Below, one piece after another: positions 38,018 to 46,104 of a stretch of DNA of 64,000 bases. The stretch comes from Cryobacterium soli. Its GTDB lineage: Bacteria; Actinomycetota; Actinomycetes; Actinomycetales; Microbacteriaceae. Numbering within the stretch: position 1 is the stretch's first letter; the number at the start of each line of letters is the position of its first letter. Location: positions 4,030,001 through 4,094,000 of the forward strand of contig NZ_CP030033.1 of assembly GCF_003611035.1 (NCBI RefSeq), given 5' to 3'. The notes under the pieces were generated by a model, which was not told where the DNA came from, ran no database searches, and saw only the letters and a program-made list of their open reading frames with translations. Both the position numbers and the translations under genes were made by a program.

Positions 38018-38764
38018 TTGACTGTGCTCACCACCTTCCCCCAGCGCCGACTGCTCATGGCGGTCCTCTGCACCCTGGTGCCGCTGATCGCGCTCCTGGG
38101 CGTCAGCGTCAGCGCGCAGGCCACCGACGACCCCGACGGGGTGGGCCTGACTGTCGGCGTGGTCGGGTCCACGGCCTCTCCCACACCCTCGGCCACGCCG
38201 AGCCCCACCGCCCGGCCGAGCACGCCCGCCGTCCCCGGTGTCACCCAGACCACGGCGACGGGCGCGGCCGCCACGGATGCGCTCGGTGCCGACCCGGTGA
38301 GCCTCGCCGGCGTGCTCGCCGTGAGCGGGCTCACCGCGCACGCCAACCAGAGCCCGGGCCCCGGCGGAGGCGACGTCGTGCTCGACTTCACCGTGAAGAA
38401 CCTCACGACTACTCCGTTCACGTCGTCGGTGCGGTTCTGGGTCGACAACGCCGTTGGCCTGCAGATCCGGTCCGTGGACGACATCCCGCTGGCCGACCTC
38501 GTCGGCGGCGAGACCCGCACCGTCACCGTGACGCTGACCGACGTCGGCCAGTGGAGCGCATTCAACACCCACGTGACGCTCACCCCACCGGAGACCGTCG
38601 GCGACACCGCCCTGTCACCGGTGACCCGGGATGCTCTGCTGCTGGTCCCGCCGTACTTCCTCCTGATCGTGCTGTCCCTGCTCGGCGGTGTCTACGCCGT
38701 GGCACGGTACGCGGTCCTCACCCGCCGGTTCTTCCCGACCGGCCTCGGGGAGCCGCTGTCGTGA
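38018..38764 (+). CDS. Short paralogue of the DUF916-type protein (single Ig-like domain plus anchor)
   Basis: About 248 aa. N-terminal signal or anchor, a Thr/Ser/Pro spacer (about 50-80), one Ig-like domain and a C-terminal membrane helix with basic tail. The second half parallels the second half of the preceding gene: DIPLADLVGGETRTVTVTL here against IPEMLPGSSRTVTIVV there, then VGxW, an Asn-containing strand, a Leu/Val-Pro-Pro/Trp junction and the anchor helix. It therefore looks like a partial duplicate lacking the DUF916 domain. Start is uncertain: TTG 38018 (GGA about 10 bases upstream), GTG 38024 or ATG 38057. Its stop overlaps the GTG of the sortase-like gene by 4 bp. Confidence 0.7.
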   Translation: MTVLTTFPQRRLLMAVLCTLVPLIALLGVSVSAQATDDPDGVGLTVGVVGSTASPTPSATPSPTARPSTPAVPGVTQTTATGAAATDALGADPVSLAGVLAVSGLTAHANQSPGPGGGDVVLDFTVKNLTTTPFTSSVRFWVDNAVGLQIRSVDDIPLADLVGGETRTVTVTLTDVGQWSAFNTHVTLTPPETVGDTALSPVTRDALLLVPPYFLLIVLSLLGGVYAVARYAVLTRRFFPTGLGEPLS

Positions 38765-39765
38765 CGCTCACCAGGCCGCCGCGCGGCTGGAAGGCACCAC
38801 GTCCGGCGGAGCCGACGAGTGATGCCGCACCGGGTTTAGGTCCGCCCCGCGGCTGGCGACCGCGGCAACCGCCGAAACCCCCGCGCCGGCCGCCGCCACC
38901 TCCGGTCGTCGTGGTCCTCAGTCGTCAGGACCAGCTGGTCCGCACGGTCTTCGCGATCATCGCCGCGCTGATCTTCGGGTTCCTCGCGAACCTGACGGTG
39001 CTCGGCGAGCTGCAACACATGGTGTCGCAGCAGCAACTCACCGACACCCTCCGCACCGAACTGGCCCAGGGCACCACCCCGGTCAGCGAGGGGACCGTCG
39101 ACAAGGTGCTGCTGGCCGACGGCGCCCCGCTGGGCATCATCGATATCCCGGCGATCGGCGTGCACGAGGTCTTCGTCGAGGGCTCCGATTCGGGGACCAC
39201 CCGATCCGGACCCGGGCACCGCCGGGACACCGTGCTGCCAGGGCAGGCCGGGATCAGCGTGGTGATGGGACGCGCGGCGGCCTACGGGGGTCCGTTCGCG
39301 CGCATCCAGGAGCTCTCTCCCGGCCAGGAATTCACGGTCCTCACCGGCCAGGGCGAGCACACCTTCGAAGTCATCGGCGTGCGTTACGCCGGCGACCCGG
39401 CGCCGACCCCGCTCGCCGCTGGACACAGCCGCCTGATCCTGGAAACCGCCCGTGGTCCCGCTTTCATACCGAATGGTGTGGCCCGGGTGGATGCCGAACT
39501 CACCAGCGCCACCCAGCCGGCCGGTGTGCGGCAGACCAGCTTCAGCACCCTCGCGCCCGAGCACAAGGAACTGGCCACGGACACGACAACGGTGTGGGCA
39601 CTGGCCTTCGCCCTGCAGTTCTTCCTCCTGATCGAGTTCGCGGCGGTCTGGTCCTTCCGCAGGGTCGGTGTGCGGAAGACCTGGACGGTCCTCGTCCCGG
39701 TCGTGACGCTCGGTGGGCTCCTCGTGGCCGATCAGGTCGTGCGACTGCTTCCGAATCTGCTCTAA
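38761..39765 (+). CDS. Sortase-fold membrane protein lacking the catalytic Cys and His (pseudo-sortase)
   Basis: 334 aa. Pro-rich cytoplasmic N-terminus (about 1-48), membrane helix at about 60-80, a sortase-like domain (about 105-250) and two C-terminal helices (about 278-298 and 308-327). The domain follows the actinobacterial sortase pattern: GPGHRRDTVLPGQAG, MGRAAAYGGPF, ELSPGQEFTV and LILETA...ARVDAEL. Active sortases have AGHR and TLTTC; here His is Arg171 and Cys is Ala230, and the protein contains no cysteine anywhere. The Arg equivalent (R242) remains. It cannot act as a transpeptidase by the known mechanism. A scaffold or binding role in the locus is inferred. GTG start overlaps the previous stop. 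Confidence 0.75.
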   Translation: MTLTRPPRGWKAPRPAEPTSDAAPGLGPPRGWRPRQPPKPPRRPPPPPVVVVLSRQDQLVRTVFAIIAALIFGFLANLTVLGELQHMVSQQQLTDTLRTELAQGTTPVSEGTVDKVLLADGAPLGIIDIPAIGVHEVFVEGSDSGTTRSGPGHRRDTVLPGQAGISVVMGRAAAYGGPFARIQELSPGQEFTVLTGQGEHTFEVIGVRYAGDPAPTPLAAGHSRLILETARGPAFIPNGVARVDAELTSATQPAGVRQTSFSTLAPEHKELATDTTTVWALAFALQFFLLIEFAAVWSFRRVGVRKTWTVLVPVVTLGGLLVADQVVRLLPNLL

Positions 39766-39810
39766 CCCCGCCCCACCCCTCCGACAGACCCGTCCGAAAG
39801 AAGAGAGCCC

Positions 39811-40785
39811 ATGAACGCGTTCGCGCAGGATGACGAACTGACCCAGGTCTTGCCGGCTCGTTCGGCGGCGCCGGCCCTCGACGCCCCCGGGGCCGTCCAG
39901 GACGAGGTGCCACAGCCCGGCCGCCGGTCCCGCCGGGAGCGCGGGTCGATGTTCCCGACCCGGGCGCCGCGCCCGACGAGCGTGCCGGGCCCAGGCCAGG
40001 ACCCGCGCCCCCTGGCCACGCTGGAAGGCCGCAACGTGTCGGCCTGGTTCGGCGAACGGCAGGTGCTCGACCGGGTGAGCCTGACCATGCCCGCCGGCAT
40101 CATCACCTCCCTGATCGGCCCGTCCGGCTGCGGCAAGTCCACGTTCCTGCGCATCCTCAACCGGATGCACGAGTTGGTGCCGTCGGCCAGCCTGGCCGGC
40201 GAGGTGCTGCTGGACGGCGAGGACATCTACGACCCCGAGCGCAAGCTCGTCGACGCCCGCAAGCACATCGGCATGGTGTTCCAGAAACCCAACCCGTTCC
40301 CGGCCATGTCGATCTACGACAACGTCATCGCCGGGCTCACCCTCACGGGCCGGCGGGCGACCAGCGACGAGAAGGACTATCTCGTGGAGAGCTGCCTGAC
40401 CAAGGCCGGCCTGTGGACGGAGGTGCGCGACCGGTTGCGCGCCCCTGGCGGCGGTCTCTCCGGCGGCCAGCAGCAACGGCTCTGCATCGCGCGCTCCCTC
40501 GCGGTGACGCCGCGGATCCTGCTCATGGACGAACCCTGCTCGGCCCTGGACCCCACCTCCACGCGAGTGATCGAAGAGACCATGCTCGAGCTGGCGCAGG
40601 AGGTCACCATCGTGATCGTCACCCACAACATGCAGCAGGCCCAGCGGGTCTCGCAGAACTGCGCGTTCTTCCTCGCCGCGCAGGGCACCCCGGGCGGCAT
40701 CGTCGAGCACGGCCCGACCGAGCTGATGTTCGGCGACCCGATCGACAGCCGCACGGCCGACTACGTCAACGGCCGCTTCGGCTGA
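39811..40785 (+). CDS. pstB: Pst-type phosphate ABC transporter ATP-binding protein
   Basis: 324 aa. ABC ATPase with Walker A GPSGCGKST (about 103-111), the PstB-typical LRILNRMHEL and FQKPNPFPAMSIYDNV, signature LSGGQQQRLCIARSL and Walker B ILLMDEPCSALDP. About 70 extra residues precede the domain and are rich in Pro, Arg and Ala, probably disordered; ordinary PstB lacks them. It should energise PstC/PstA encoded about 11 kb upstream in the same direction. It lies 45 bp after the pseudo-sortase and ends the locus; no phoU is adjacent. The Pst family match is strong; whether phosphate is the cargo is less certain. Confidence 0.9.
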   Translation: MNAFAQDDELTQVLPARSAAPALDAPGAVQDEVPQPGRRSRRERGSMFPTRAPRPTSVPGPGQDPRPLATLEGRNVSAWFGERQVLDRVSLTMPAGIITSLIGPSGCGKSTFLRILNRMHELVPSASLAGEVLLDGEDIYDPERKLVDARKHIGMVFQKPNPFPAMSIYDNVIAGLTLTGRRATSDEKDYLVESCLTKAGLWTEVRDRLRAPGGGLSGGQQQRLCIARSLAVTPRILLMDEPCSALDPTSTRVIEETMLELAQEVTIVIVTHNMQQAQRVSQNCAFFLAAQGTPGGIVEHGPTELMFGDPIDSRTADYVNGRFG

Positions 40786-40808
40786 GAAGGCCCGAACACG
40801 ACCCGCGG

Positions 40809-41300
40809 TCAGTCGAAGTCGAGGCTGAGCCGACGCAGGAGGGCGGCGAGGCGCTCCTGGTCGGCGACGGGCAGGCTCGCCAGCAGGGCGGCCTCCGCGT
40901 CGACCAGGCGGGTGATGGCGGCGTCCACCCGGGTCAGACCGCCCGGTGTCATGCCCACGAAAATGCCGCGGCCGTCGTTGGGGTCGGTGCGCCGGGTGAC
41001 GAGGCCACGCTCGACCAGCCGGTCGATACGGTTGGTCATGGTGCCGCTGGAGACCAGGGTCTGCTGCAGCAGCAGCTTGGGGCTCAGCTCGTAGGGTGCG
41101 CCGGCCCGGCGGAGGGCCGACAGCACGTCGAATTCCCAGGAGTCCAGCTCCGAGCGGGAGAAGGCAGTACGACGGGCGCGATCCAGGTGCTTGCTGAGCC
41201 TGGCGACCCGGGAAAAGACCTGCAGAGGAGCAAAATCCAGATCGGGGCGCTCACGAAGCCAGGCATCAACGATCCGGTCGACTTCGTCATTCGCAGGCAT
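40809..41300 (-). CDS. MarR-family transcriptional regulator
   Basis: About 163 aa. A winged helix domain is visible (LLLQQTLVSSGTMTNRIDRLVERGLVTRRTDPNDGRG, the MarR recognition helix and wing), flanked by dimerisation helices. MarR proteins repress nearby or distant genes and release DNA on binding small phenolic or oxidised ligands. The gene is convergent with pstB, 23 bp from its stop. The ATG at 41300 is the more likely start, although GGAGGG sits unusually close to it; a GTG at 41327 is an alternative. Confidence 0.88.
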   Translation of the reverse strand: MPANDEVDRIVDAWLRERPDLDFAPLQVFSRVARLSKHLDRARRTAFSRSELDSWEFDVLSALRRAGAPYELSPKLLLQQTLVSSGTMTNRIDRLVERGLVTRRTDPNDGRGIFVGMTPGGLTRVDAAITRLVDAEAALLASLPVADQERLAALLRRLSLDFD

Positions 41301-41403
41301 CCCTCCATTATCCGGCTTTCCGGGCACCCGATACGGCGGATGACGCAGAGTCGCCCCCGGATCTGGCAGACTTGACTCCGTTGCCCGGCACCTACCGGCG
41401 CAA

Positions 41404-41475
41404 TCCGCCGTGGTGTAATGGCAGCACGACAGCCTTTGGAGCTGTTAGGTCTAGGTTCGAGTCCTGGCGGCGGAG
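41404..41475 (+). tRNA. tRNA-Gln (anticodon UUG)
   Basis: 72-nt cloverleaf. The 7-bp acceptor stem pairs 41404-41410 with 41468-41474. The anticodon arm ACAGC/GCTGT encloses the loop CTTTGGA, giving anticodon TTG (reads CAA). The T arm contains GGTTCGAGTCC. CCA is not encoded. It precedes glmU by about 48 bp on the same strand. Confidence 0.95.
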
Positions 41476-41522
41476 CTCATGTGTGAGAGCACAGTTGTGA
41501 GAGCACAGTTGAGAGGATCCAC

Positions 41523-42947
41523 GTGACCGATTCCCGTCTCGCCATCATCGTCCTGGCCGCAGGGCAGGGCACCCGTATGAAGTCCAGCCTGCCCAAGCTC
41601 ATGCATCCGCTCGCGGGTCTGCCGATCATCAGCCACGTACTGGCCACGGCTCGGGCGCTGGACGCCGCGCACGTCATCACGGTGCTGCGGCACGAGCGGG
41701 AGCGCCTGGCCGAGCTCGTGGCGCTCGACCTTCCCGAGAGCCTGCTCGTGGACCAGGACGAGGTGCCCGGAACGGGTCGCGCGGTCGAGCAGGCCGTCGC
41801 GGCGTTGCCGGCGGACTTCGACGGCGACGTGCTCGTGATCAGCGGGGATGTGCCGCTGCTGAACGCGGCCACCCTGGCCAACTTCATCGAGGCGCACCGG
41901 GAACGTGCCGCCGCGGCCACCGTGCTGTCCGCATTCCCCGGCGACGTCAACGGGTACGGCCGCATCATCCGCTCGGAGGACGGCACCTTCGACCGGATCG
42001 TCGAGCACAAGGACGCCACCGACGACGAGCGCGCCGTCGACGAGATCAACGCCGGCGTCTACCTCTTCGGGCTCGGCGAGCTGCGCGACCAGCTGGCCCG
42101 CCTCACCACCGACAATGTGCAGGGCGAGAAGTACCTCACCGACGTGATCGGCCTGCTTCGCGCGGCCGGCTCAGAGGTGCGCGCTGTGCCCGTCGCGGAT
42201 GCCTGGCTGGTCGCCGGCATCAACGACCGGGCCCAGCTCAGCGACACCGCCGCCAAACTCAACGCCGTCATCGTGCGCGGCTGGCAGCTGGCCGGCGTGA
42301 CCGTGCAGGATCCGGCCACCACCTGGATCGACCTCAAGGCCACCCTCGCGAGCGACGTCACGGTGCTGCCCGGCACCCAGATCCTCGGCTCCACCACCGT
42401 GGCCACCGGCGCGATCATCGGCCCGGACACCACCCTGCTCGACTGCGAGATCGGCGAGGGCGCGACCGTCAAGCGGAGCGACGCGACGCTCGCGGTGATC
42501 GGCGACGGCGCCACCGTCGGCCCGTTCTCCTACCTGCGACCGGGCACCTGGCTGGGCGCCGACGGCAAGATCGGCACCTTCGTCGAGACCAAGAACGCGG
42601 TCATCGGCGAGGGCAGCAAGGTGCCGCACCTGAGCTACGTCGGGGATGCGACCATCGGCGTGCACTCCAACATCGGAGCCGGCACGATCTTCGCCAACTA
42701 CGACGGCGTCAACAAGAACCCGTCCGTGATCGGGTCGCATGTGCGCACCGGATCGCACAACGTGTTCGTGGCGCCGATTAGAATCGGTGACGGAGCCTAC
42801 ACGGGCGCAGGAACGGTCGTCCGCAAGGACGTGCCGGCTGGCGCCCTGTCCATCAACGTGGCTCCGCAGAGAAATATGGTCGGTTGGGTAGAGACCAACC
42901 GGCCGGGAACAGACGCGGCGACAGCCGCGTCACAGAGCGGAGACTAG
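41523..42947 (+). CDS. glmU: Bifunctional UDP-GlcNAc pyrophosphorylase / GlcN-1-P acetyltransferase
   Basis: 474 aa, standard GlmU length. The N-terminal uridyltransferase domain shows LAAGQGTRMKSSLPK (about 11-25). The C-terminal left-handed beta-helix acetyltransferase domain (from about 265) has hexapeptide repeats and the catalytic region around PFSYLRPGT, THLSY-like PHLSYVGDA and NYDGVNK. It makes UDP-N-acetylglucosamine for peptidoglycan. ATG 41523 follows the tRNA closely. prs starts at the very next base after the stop, as in other actinobacteria. Confidence 0.96.
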   Translation: MTDSRLAIIVLAAGQGTRMKSSLPKLMHPLAGLPIISHVLATARALDAAHVITVLRHERERLAELVALDLPESLLVDQDEVPGTGRAVEQAVAALPADFDGDVLVISGDVPLLNAATLANFIEAHRERAAAATVLSAFPGDVNGYGRIIRSEDGTFDRIVEHKDATDDERAVDEINAGVYLFGLGELRDQLARLTTDNVQGEKYLTDVIGLLRAAGSEVRAVPVADAWLVAGINDRAQLSDTAAKLNAVIVRGWQLAGVTVQDPATTWIDLKATLASDVTVLPGTQILGSTTVATGAIIGPDTTLLDCEIGEGATVKRSDATLAVIGDGATVGPFSYLRPGTWLGADGKIGTFVETKNAVIGEGSKVPHLSYVGDATIGVHSNIGAGTIFANYDGVNKNPSVIGSHVRTGSHNVFVAPIRIGDGAYTGAGTVVRKDVPAGALSINVAPQRNMVGWVETNRPGTDAATAASQSGD

Positions 42948-43925
42948 GTGCCTGGAATCAAGAGCAGCGGCGAGAAGAAATTGGTGCTCATCTCGGGGCG
43001 AGCGCACCCTCAGCTCGCGATCGACATCGCCGCAGAACTTGGTTCGGAGTTGATCCCCACCGACGCGCGCACCTTCGCCAACGGCGAGATCTACGCCCGG
43101 TTCGACGAGAGCGTGCGCGGCGCGGATGCGTTCGTCATCCAGTCACACACCAACCCGATCAACGAGTGGCTGATGGAACAGCTCATCATGGTCGACGCCC
43201 TCAAGCGCGCCTCCGCCAAGCGCATCACCGTGGTCGCACCGTTCTACCCCTACGCCCGCCAGGACAAGAAGGGCCGCGGCCGCGAGCCGATCTCCGCCCG
43301 CCTCGTCGCCGACCTGTTCAAGGTCGCCGGTGCCGACCGCATCATGTCGGTCGACCTGCACGCCGCACAGATCCAGGGCTTTTTCGACGGTCCCGTCGAC
43401 CACCTCTTCGCCATGCCGGTGCTGCTCGAACACTTCCGCGCCAAGCTCGACCCGTCGACCCTCACGATCGTGTCGCCGGACATGGGCCGTGTGCGCGTCG
43501 CCGACATCTGGAGCGACAAGCTCGGCGCCCCGCTGGCCATCATCCACAAGCGCCGCGACCCGCTGGTACCCAACCAGATCACGGTCCACGAGATCGTCGG
43601 TGAGGTCAAGGGCCGCGTCTGCCTGATCGTCGACGACCTGATCGACACCGGCCGCACCATCGTGCAGGCCGCGGAGGCCCTCATGGCCGCCGGCGCCACC
43701 GGTGTCGTCGTGGCCGCCACGCACGCCGTGTTCAGCCCGCCCGCACTGGACCTGCTGCAGAACCCGGCGATCCAGGAGGTCGTCGTCACCGACACCCTCC
43801 CGATCCCCGAGGACAAGCGCTTCCCCACGCTGACCGTGCTGCCGATCGCGCCCCTGCTGGCGCGCGCCATCCACGAGGTCTTCGACGAGGGATCCGTCAC
43901 GTCGATGTTCGAGGGCGCCGCGTAG
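42948..43925 (+). CDS. prs: Ribose-phosphate pyrophosphokinase
   Basis: 325 aa. Makes PRPP from ribose-5-phosphate and ATP for nucleotide, His and Trp synthesis. Motifs: DARTFANGEIYARFDESVRG, the catalytic flexible loop ARQDKKGRGREP, and the PRPP-binding loop DDLIDTGRTI (about 225-234). GTG start directly abutting the glmU stop, so translation is coupled. A hairpin 20 bp after the stop ends the operon. Confidence 0.96.
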   Translation: MPGIKSSGEKKLVLISGRAHPQLAIDIAAELGSELIPTDARTFANGEIYARFDESVRGADAFVIQSHTNPINEWLMEQLIMVDALKRASAKRITVVAPFYPYARQDKKGRGREPISARLVADLFKVAGADRIMSVDLHAAQIQGFFDGPVDHLFAMPVLLEHFRAKLDPSTLTIVSPDMGRVRVADIWSDKLGAPLAIIHKRRDPLVPNQITVHEIVGEVKGRVCLIVDDLIDTGRTIVQAAEALMAAGATGVVVAATHAVFSPPALDLLQNPAIQEVVVTDTLPIPEDKRFPTLTVLPIAPLLARAIHEVFDEGSVTSMFEGAA

Positions 43926-43944
43926 GCATCCGTCTCACCCACCC

Positions 43945-43971
43945 AGGCCGGTCCCGTTTCGGGGCCGGCCT
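43945..43971 (+). terminator. Intrinsic terminator after prs
   Basis: An 11-bp stem with one G-U pair (43945-43955 with 43961-43971) and loop GTTTC, followed by a T-rich stretch. It lies between the convergent prs and DUF1905 genes and could serve both. Confidence 0.8.
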
Positions 43972-43986
43972 GTTGTGTGCCCGGGC

Positions 43987-44286
43987 TCAGAGGAGCAGGT
44001 CGATGGTGACGCGCGCGGAATCGCCGACCTGCAGGCCTTCCGCCGAGCGGATGGCCTTCTTCACCGGCATCACGAAGGTGTTGCGGGCGCTGTCGGGGAA
44101 GACCGAGGTCCGCCAGGAGGAGTCGTTGAGCGCCGCCTGCACCCGCAACGAGCCGAAGCCCGTGCGGAGGCCGTCGGTGAGCTCGCGGATCTCCGCGGAC
44201 TGGTCCACGGGCAGCGAGACGAATACCCAGGCATTCGTGCTCGGCGCACTCCAGAGCGCGGCCGTGAACGAGTATCGGGGACCCAT
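43987..44286 (-). CDS. DUF1905-domain protein
   Basis: 99 aa, essentially one domain. Family hallmarks: an N-terminal strand ending in the aromatic segment AWVFVSLP, a GFGSLRVQAAL motif, and SVFPDSARNTFVMPVKKAIRSAEGLQVGDSARVTI at the C-terminus. DUF1905 proteins form small beta-barrels; no biochemical role is established. The gene is convergent with prs and lies 43 bp downstream of the small membrane protein gene on the same strand, possibly one transcript. Confidence 0.85.
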   Translation of the reverse strand: MGPRYSFTAALWSAPSTNAWVFVSLPVDQSAEIRELTDGLRTGFGSLRVQAALNDSSWRTSVFPDSARNTFVMPVKKAIRSAEGLQVGDSARVTIDLLL

Positions 44287-44329
44287 GGTGCTCCTCTCGG
44301 TGCCGGACGGGGAGTCTTGGTGGCTGAGC

Positions 44330-44692
44330 CTAGGTGGCTGTGCCGGCCGGCACGCGGAACGGGCCGGGGATGATGCCCAACGGCACCACGAAGGTCTGGC
44401 GCTCGTTCAGGTCGATCGCGTAGCACTGCCAACCGAACCCGCCGGCACCGGACAGCTCGAACCGGGCATCCAGTCCGACGGCCTGCGGGTAGTACCTCGC
44501 GACGGCCGCGGCGCAGGACCGGGCCGCCGTGGCGGCCGAGATGCTGAGCGTGGTGAGCACGCCGGGCACGATCAGGGCCACAAGGCCGAGGACCACGGCG
44601 ACGCGGAGGAGCATGACCGTGCGCCGGCCACGCAGGGGCCGGGAGGAGTCCGCCGGGTCGTAACCGGAGAGTTCGGGGTGTTCGCTCGTCAT
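44330..44692 (-). CDS. Hypothetical single-pass membrane protein
   Basis: 120 aa. I do not recognise a family. The N-terminal 25 residues are polar, followed by one membrane helix (VMLLRVAVVLGLVALIVPGVL, about 26-46) and an external domain of about 70 residues with two cysteines (ARSCAAAV and FGWQCYAI) that could form a disulfide. The gene starts 74 bp from the divergent permease gene and precedes DUF1905 on the same strand. Confidence 0.6.
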   Translation of the reverse strand: MTSEHPELSGYDPADSSRPLRGRRTVMLLRVAVVLGLVALIVPGVLTTLSISAATAARSCAAAVARYYPQAVGLDARFELSGAGGFGWQCYAIDLNERQTFVVPLGIIPGPFRVPAGTAT

Positions 44693-44766
44693 GGGTGCAC
44701 CCAGTAAACCATTCTGGACGCGATTTCGGATGCCTGCCGTTCACCTGGGCTGCCTAGGCTGGACGG

Positions 44767-46044
44767 ATGAATGGTTCAGTGCGGCCGGACGCCCCGGGGA
44801 CATTGCGTCGCCACCTCGGCGTCGGCGGGGCCACTGTGGTCGGCCTGGCCGCCATGATCGGCGCCGGCGTCTTCTATGTATGGGCGCCCGCCGCCGCCGC
44901 GGCCGGCTCCGGCCTCCTGATCGGGCTCGTCATCGCCGGGGTCATCGCGTCGCTCAATGCCCTGAGCTCGGCGCAGCTGGCGATGAGCCATCCGGTCTCC
45001 GGCGGCGCCTATGCGTTCGGCCGGGCCACCCTCGGGCCCTGGTGGGGATTCAGCGCCGGCTGGCTGTTCCTGGCCGGCAAGACGGCGTCGGCCGGCGCTA
45101 TCGCCCTGATCCTGGGCGGGTATCTGTGGCCGGAGCAGGCGAGACCAGTGGCGGTGCTGGCCGTTCTCGTGCTGGGCGCCATCAACCTGGCGGGCATCCG
45201 AAGCACCGCCAGGCTCAGCGCCGTGGTGGTGTTCCTGGTGCTCGGCGGACTGCTCGCGCTGGTCCTCGTGGTGGTGGCCGGCATCGCGGACGGCAGCCGG
45301 CCGGCCACGGTCGACCTCGGCACGCTGCTGGATTCCGGTTGGGCGGGCATCCTGCAGTCGGCCGGGCTGCTGTTCTTAGCGTTCGCCGGGTACGCCCGCA
45401 TGGCCACGCTGGGGGAGGAGGTGCGCGACCCGCGCCGCACCCTGCCGCGGGCGATCGTGACCGCCTTGGGACTCACGCTGGTGATCTACGGCGTGGTCGG
45501 CCTGCTCTGCGTGCTCGTGCTCGGCCCGGCGGTCCTGGCCGGCGCGGCATCGCCGCTGGCGGAGCTGGCCGGCGGCAGTGAACCGTGGACCGGGCTGGCA
45601 CGGCTGCTGGCCGCGATCGCCTGCCTGGGGTCGCTGGCCGGGATCCTCGCGGGCCTCAGCCGCACCGGACTGGCCATGGCGAGGGAGGGCGACCTGCCGG
45701 GCGCGCTCAGCCGCATCTCTCCGGCCCGGCACACCCCGGTGGTGGCCGAGGTGACCATCGGGCTCGTGGCGGTCGCCGGGGTGCTGCTGCTCGACCCAGC
45801 CCGGCTGGTGGGTTTCTCGGCCTGCGCGGTGCTGGTCTACTACGCGATCGCGCACCTGGCCGCGCTCCGCCAACCGCGCGAGCAGCGCTGGCTGCCCCGC
45901 GCGGTGCAATACCTCGGCGTCACCGGATGCCTGCTCCTGGCAGTGACCCTGCCCTGGCCAGGGGTGCTCGCCGCCGCGGTGTGGCTCGCCCTCGGCCTGC
46001 TCGGGCGTGCCCTGCGCCTGGCCGCCGCCGCGCGCCGCCCCTGA
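44767..46044 (+). CDS. APC-superfamily amino acid/amine permease
   Basis: 425 aa with about 12 membrane helices. The first helix carries the APC signature GLAAMIGAGVFYVWAPA with the unwound glycine region. The protein matches the general amino acid, polyamine and organocation transporter group, but the substrate cannot be assigned. It is divergent from the small membrane protein. Just beyond the stop, an 8-bp hairpin (46051-46058 with 46070-46077) may act as its terminator, and it merges into a repeat element split by the IS. Confidence 0.85.
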   Translation: MNGSVRPDAPGTLRRHLGVGGATVVGLAAMIGAGVFYVWAPAAAAAGSGLLIGLVIAGVIASLNALSSAQLAMSHPVSGGAYAFGRATLGPWWGFSAGWLFLAGKTASAGAIALILGGYLWPEQARPVAVLAVLVLGAINLAGIRSTARLSAVVVFLVLGGLLALVLVVVAGIADGSRPATVDLGTLLDSGWAGILQSAGLLFLAFAGYARMATLGEEVRDPRRTLPRAIVTALGLTLVIYGVVGLLCVLVLGPAVLAGAASPLAELAGGSEPWTGLARLLAAIACLGSLAGILAGLSRTGLAMAREGDLPGALSRISPARHTPVVAEVTIGLVAVAGVLLLDPARLVGFSACAVLVYYAIAHLAALRQPREQRWLPRAVQYLGVTGCLLLAVTLPWPGVLAAAVWLALGLLGRALRLAAAARRP

Positions 46045-46062
46045 CCGGCCCCGTTTCGACAA

Positions 46063-46096
46063 CTGTTCCCGAAACGGACATCTGCGGCCGGTACGC
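46063..46096. repeat. Left half of a hairpin repeat interrupted by the IS element
   Basis: This half-repeat contains CGGACATCTGCGGCCGG, nearly identical to the left arm of the intact hairpin at 48769-48830. It ends in GGTACGC (46090-46096), which recurs at 47652-47658 on the other side of the IS. Joining the halves at that heptamer regenerates a hairpin with a 4-nt loop. Confidence 0.75.
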
Positions 46097-46104
46097 GGTA
46101 TTTG

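Noticed and set aside
41404..41475. tRNA-Gln as an integration site for the pst-like or IS segments
   Set aside because: No duplicated 3' tRNA end was seen elsewhere in the window.
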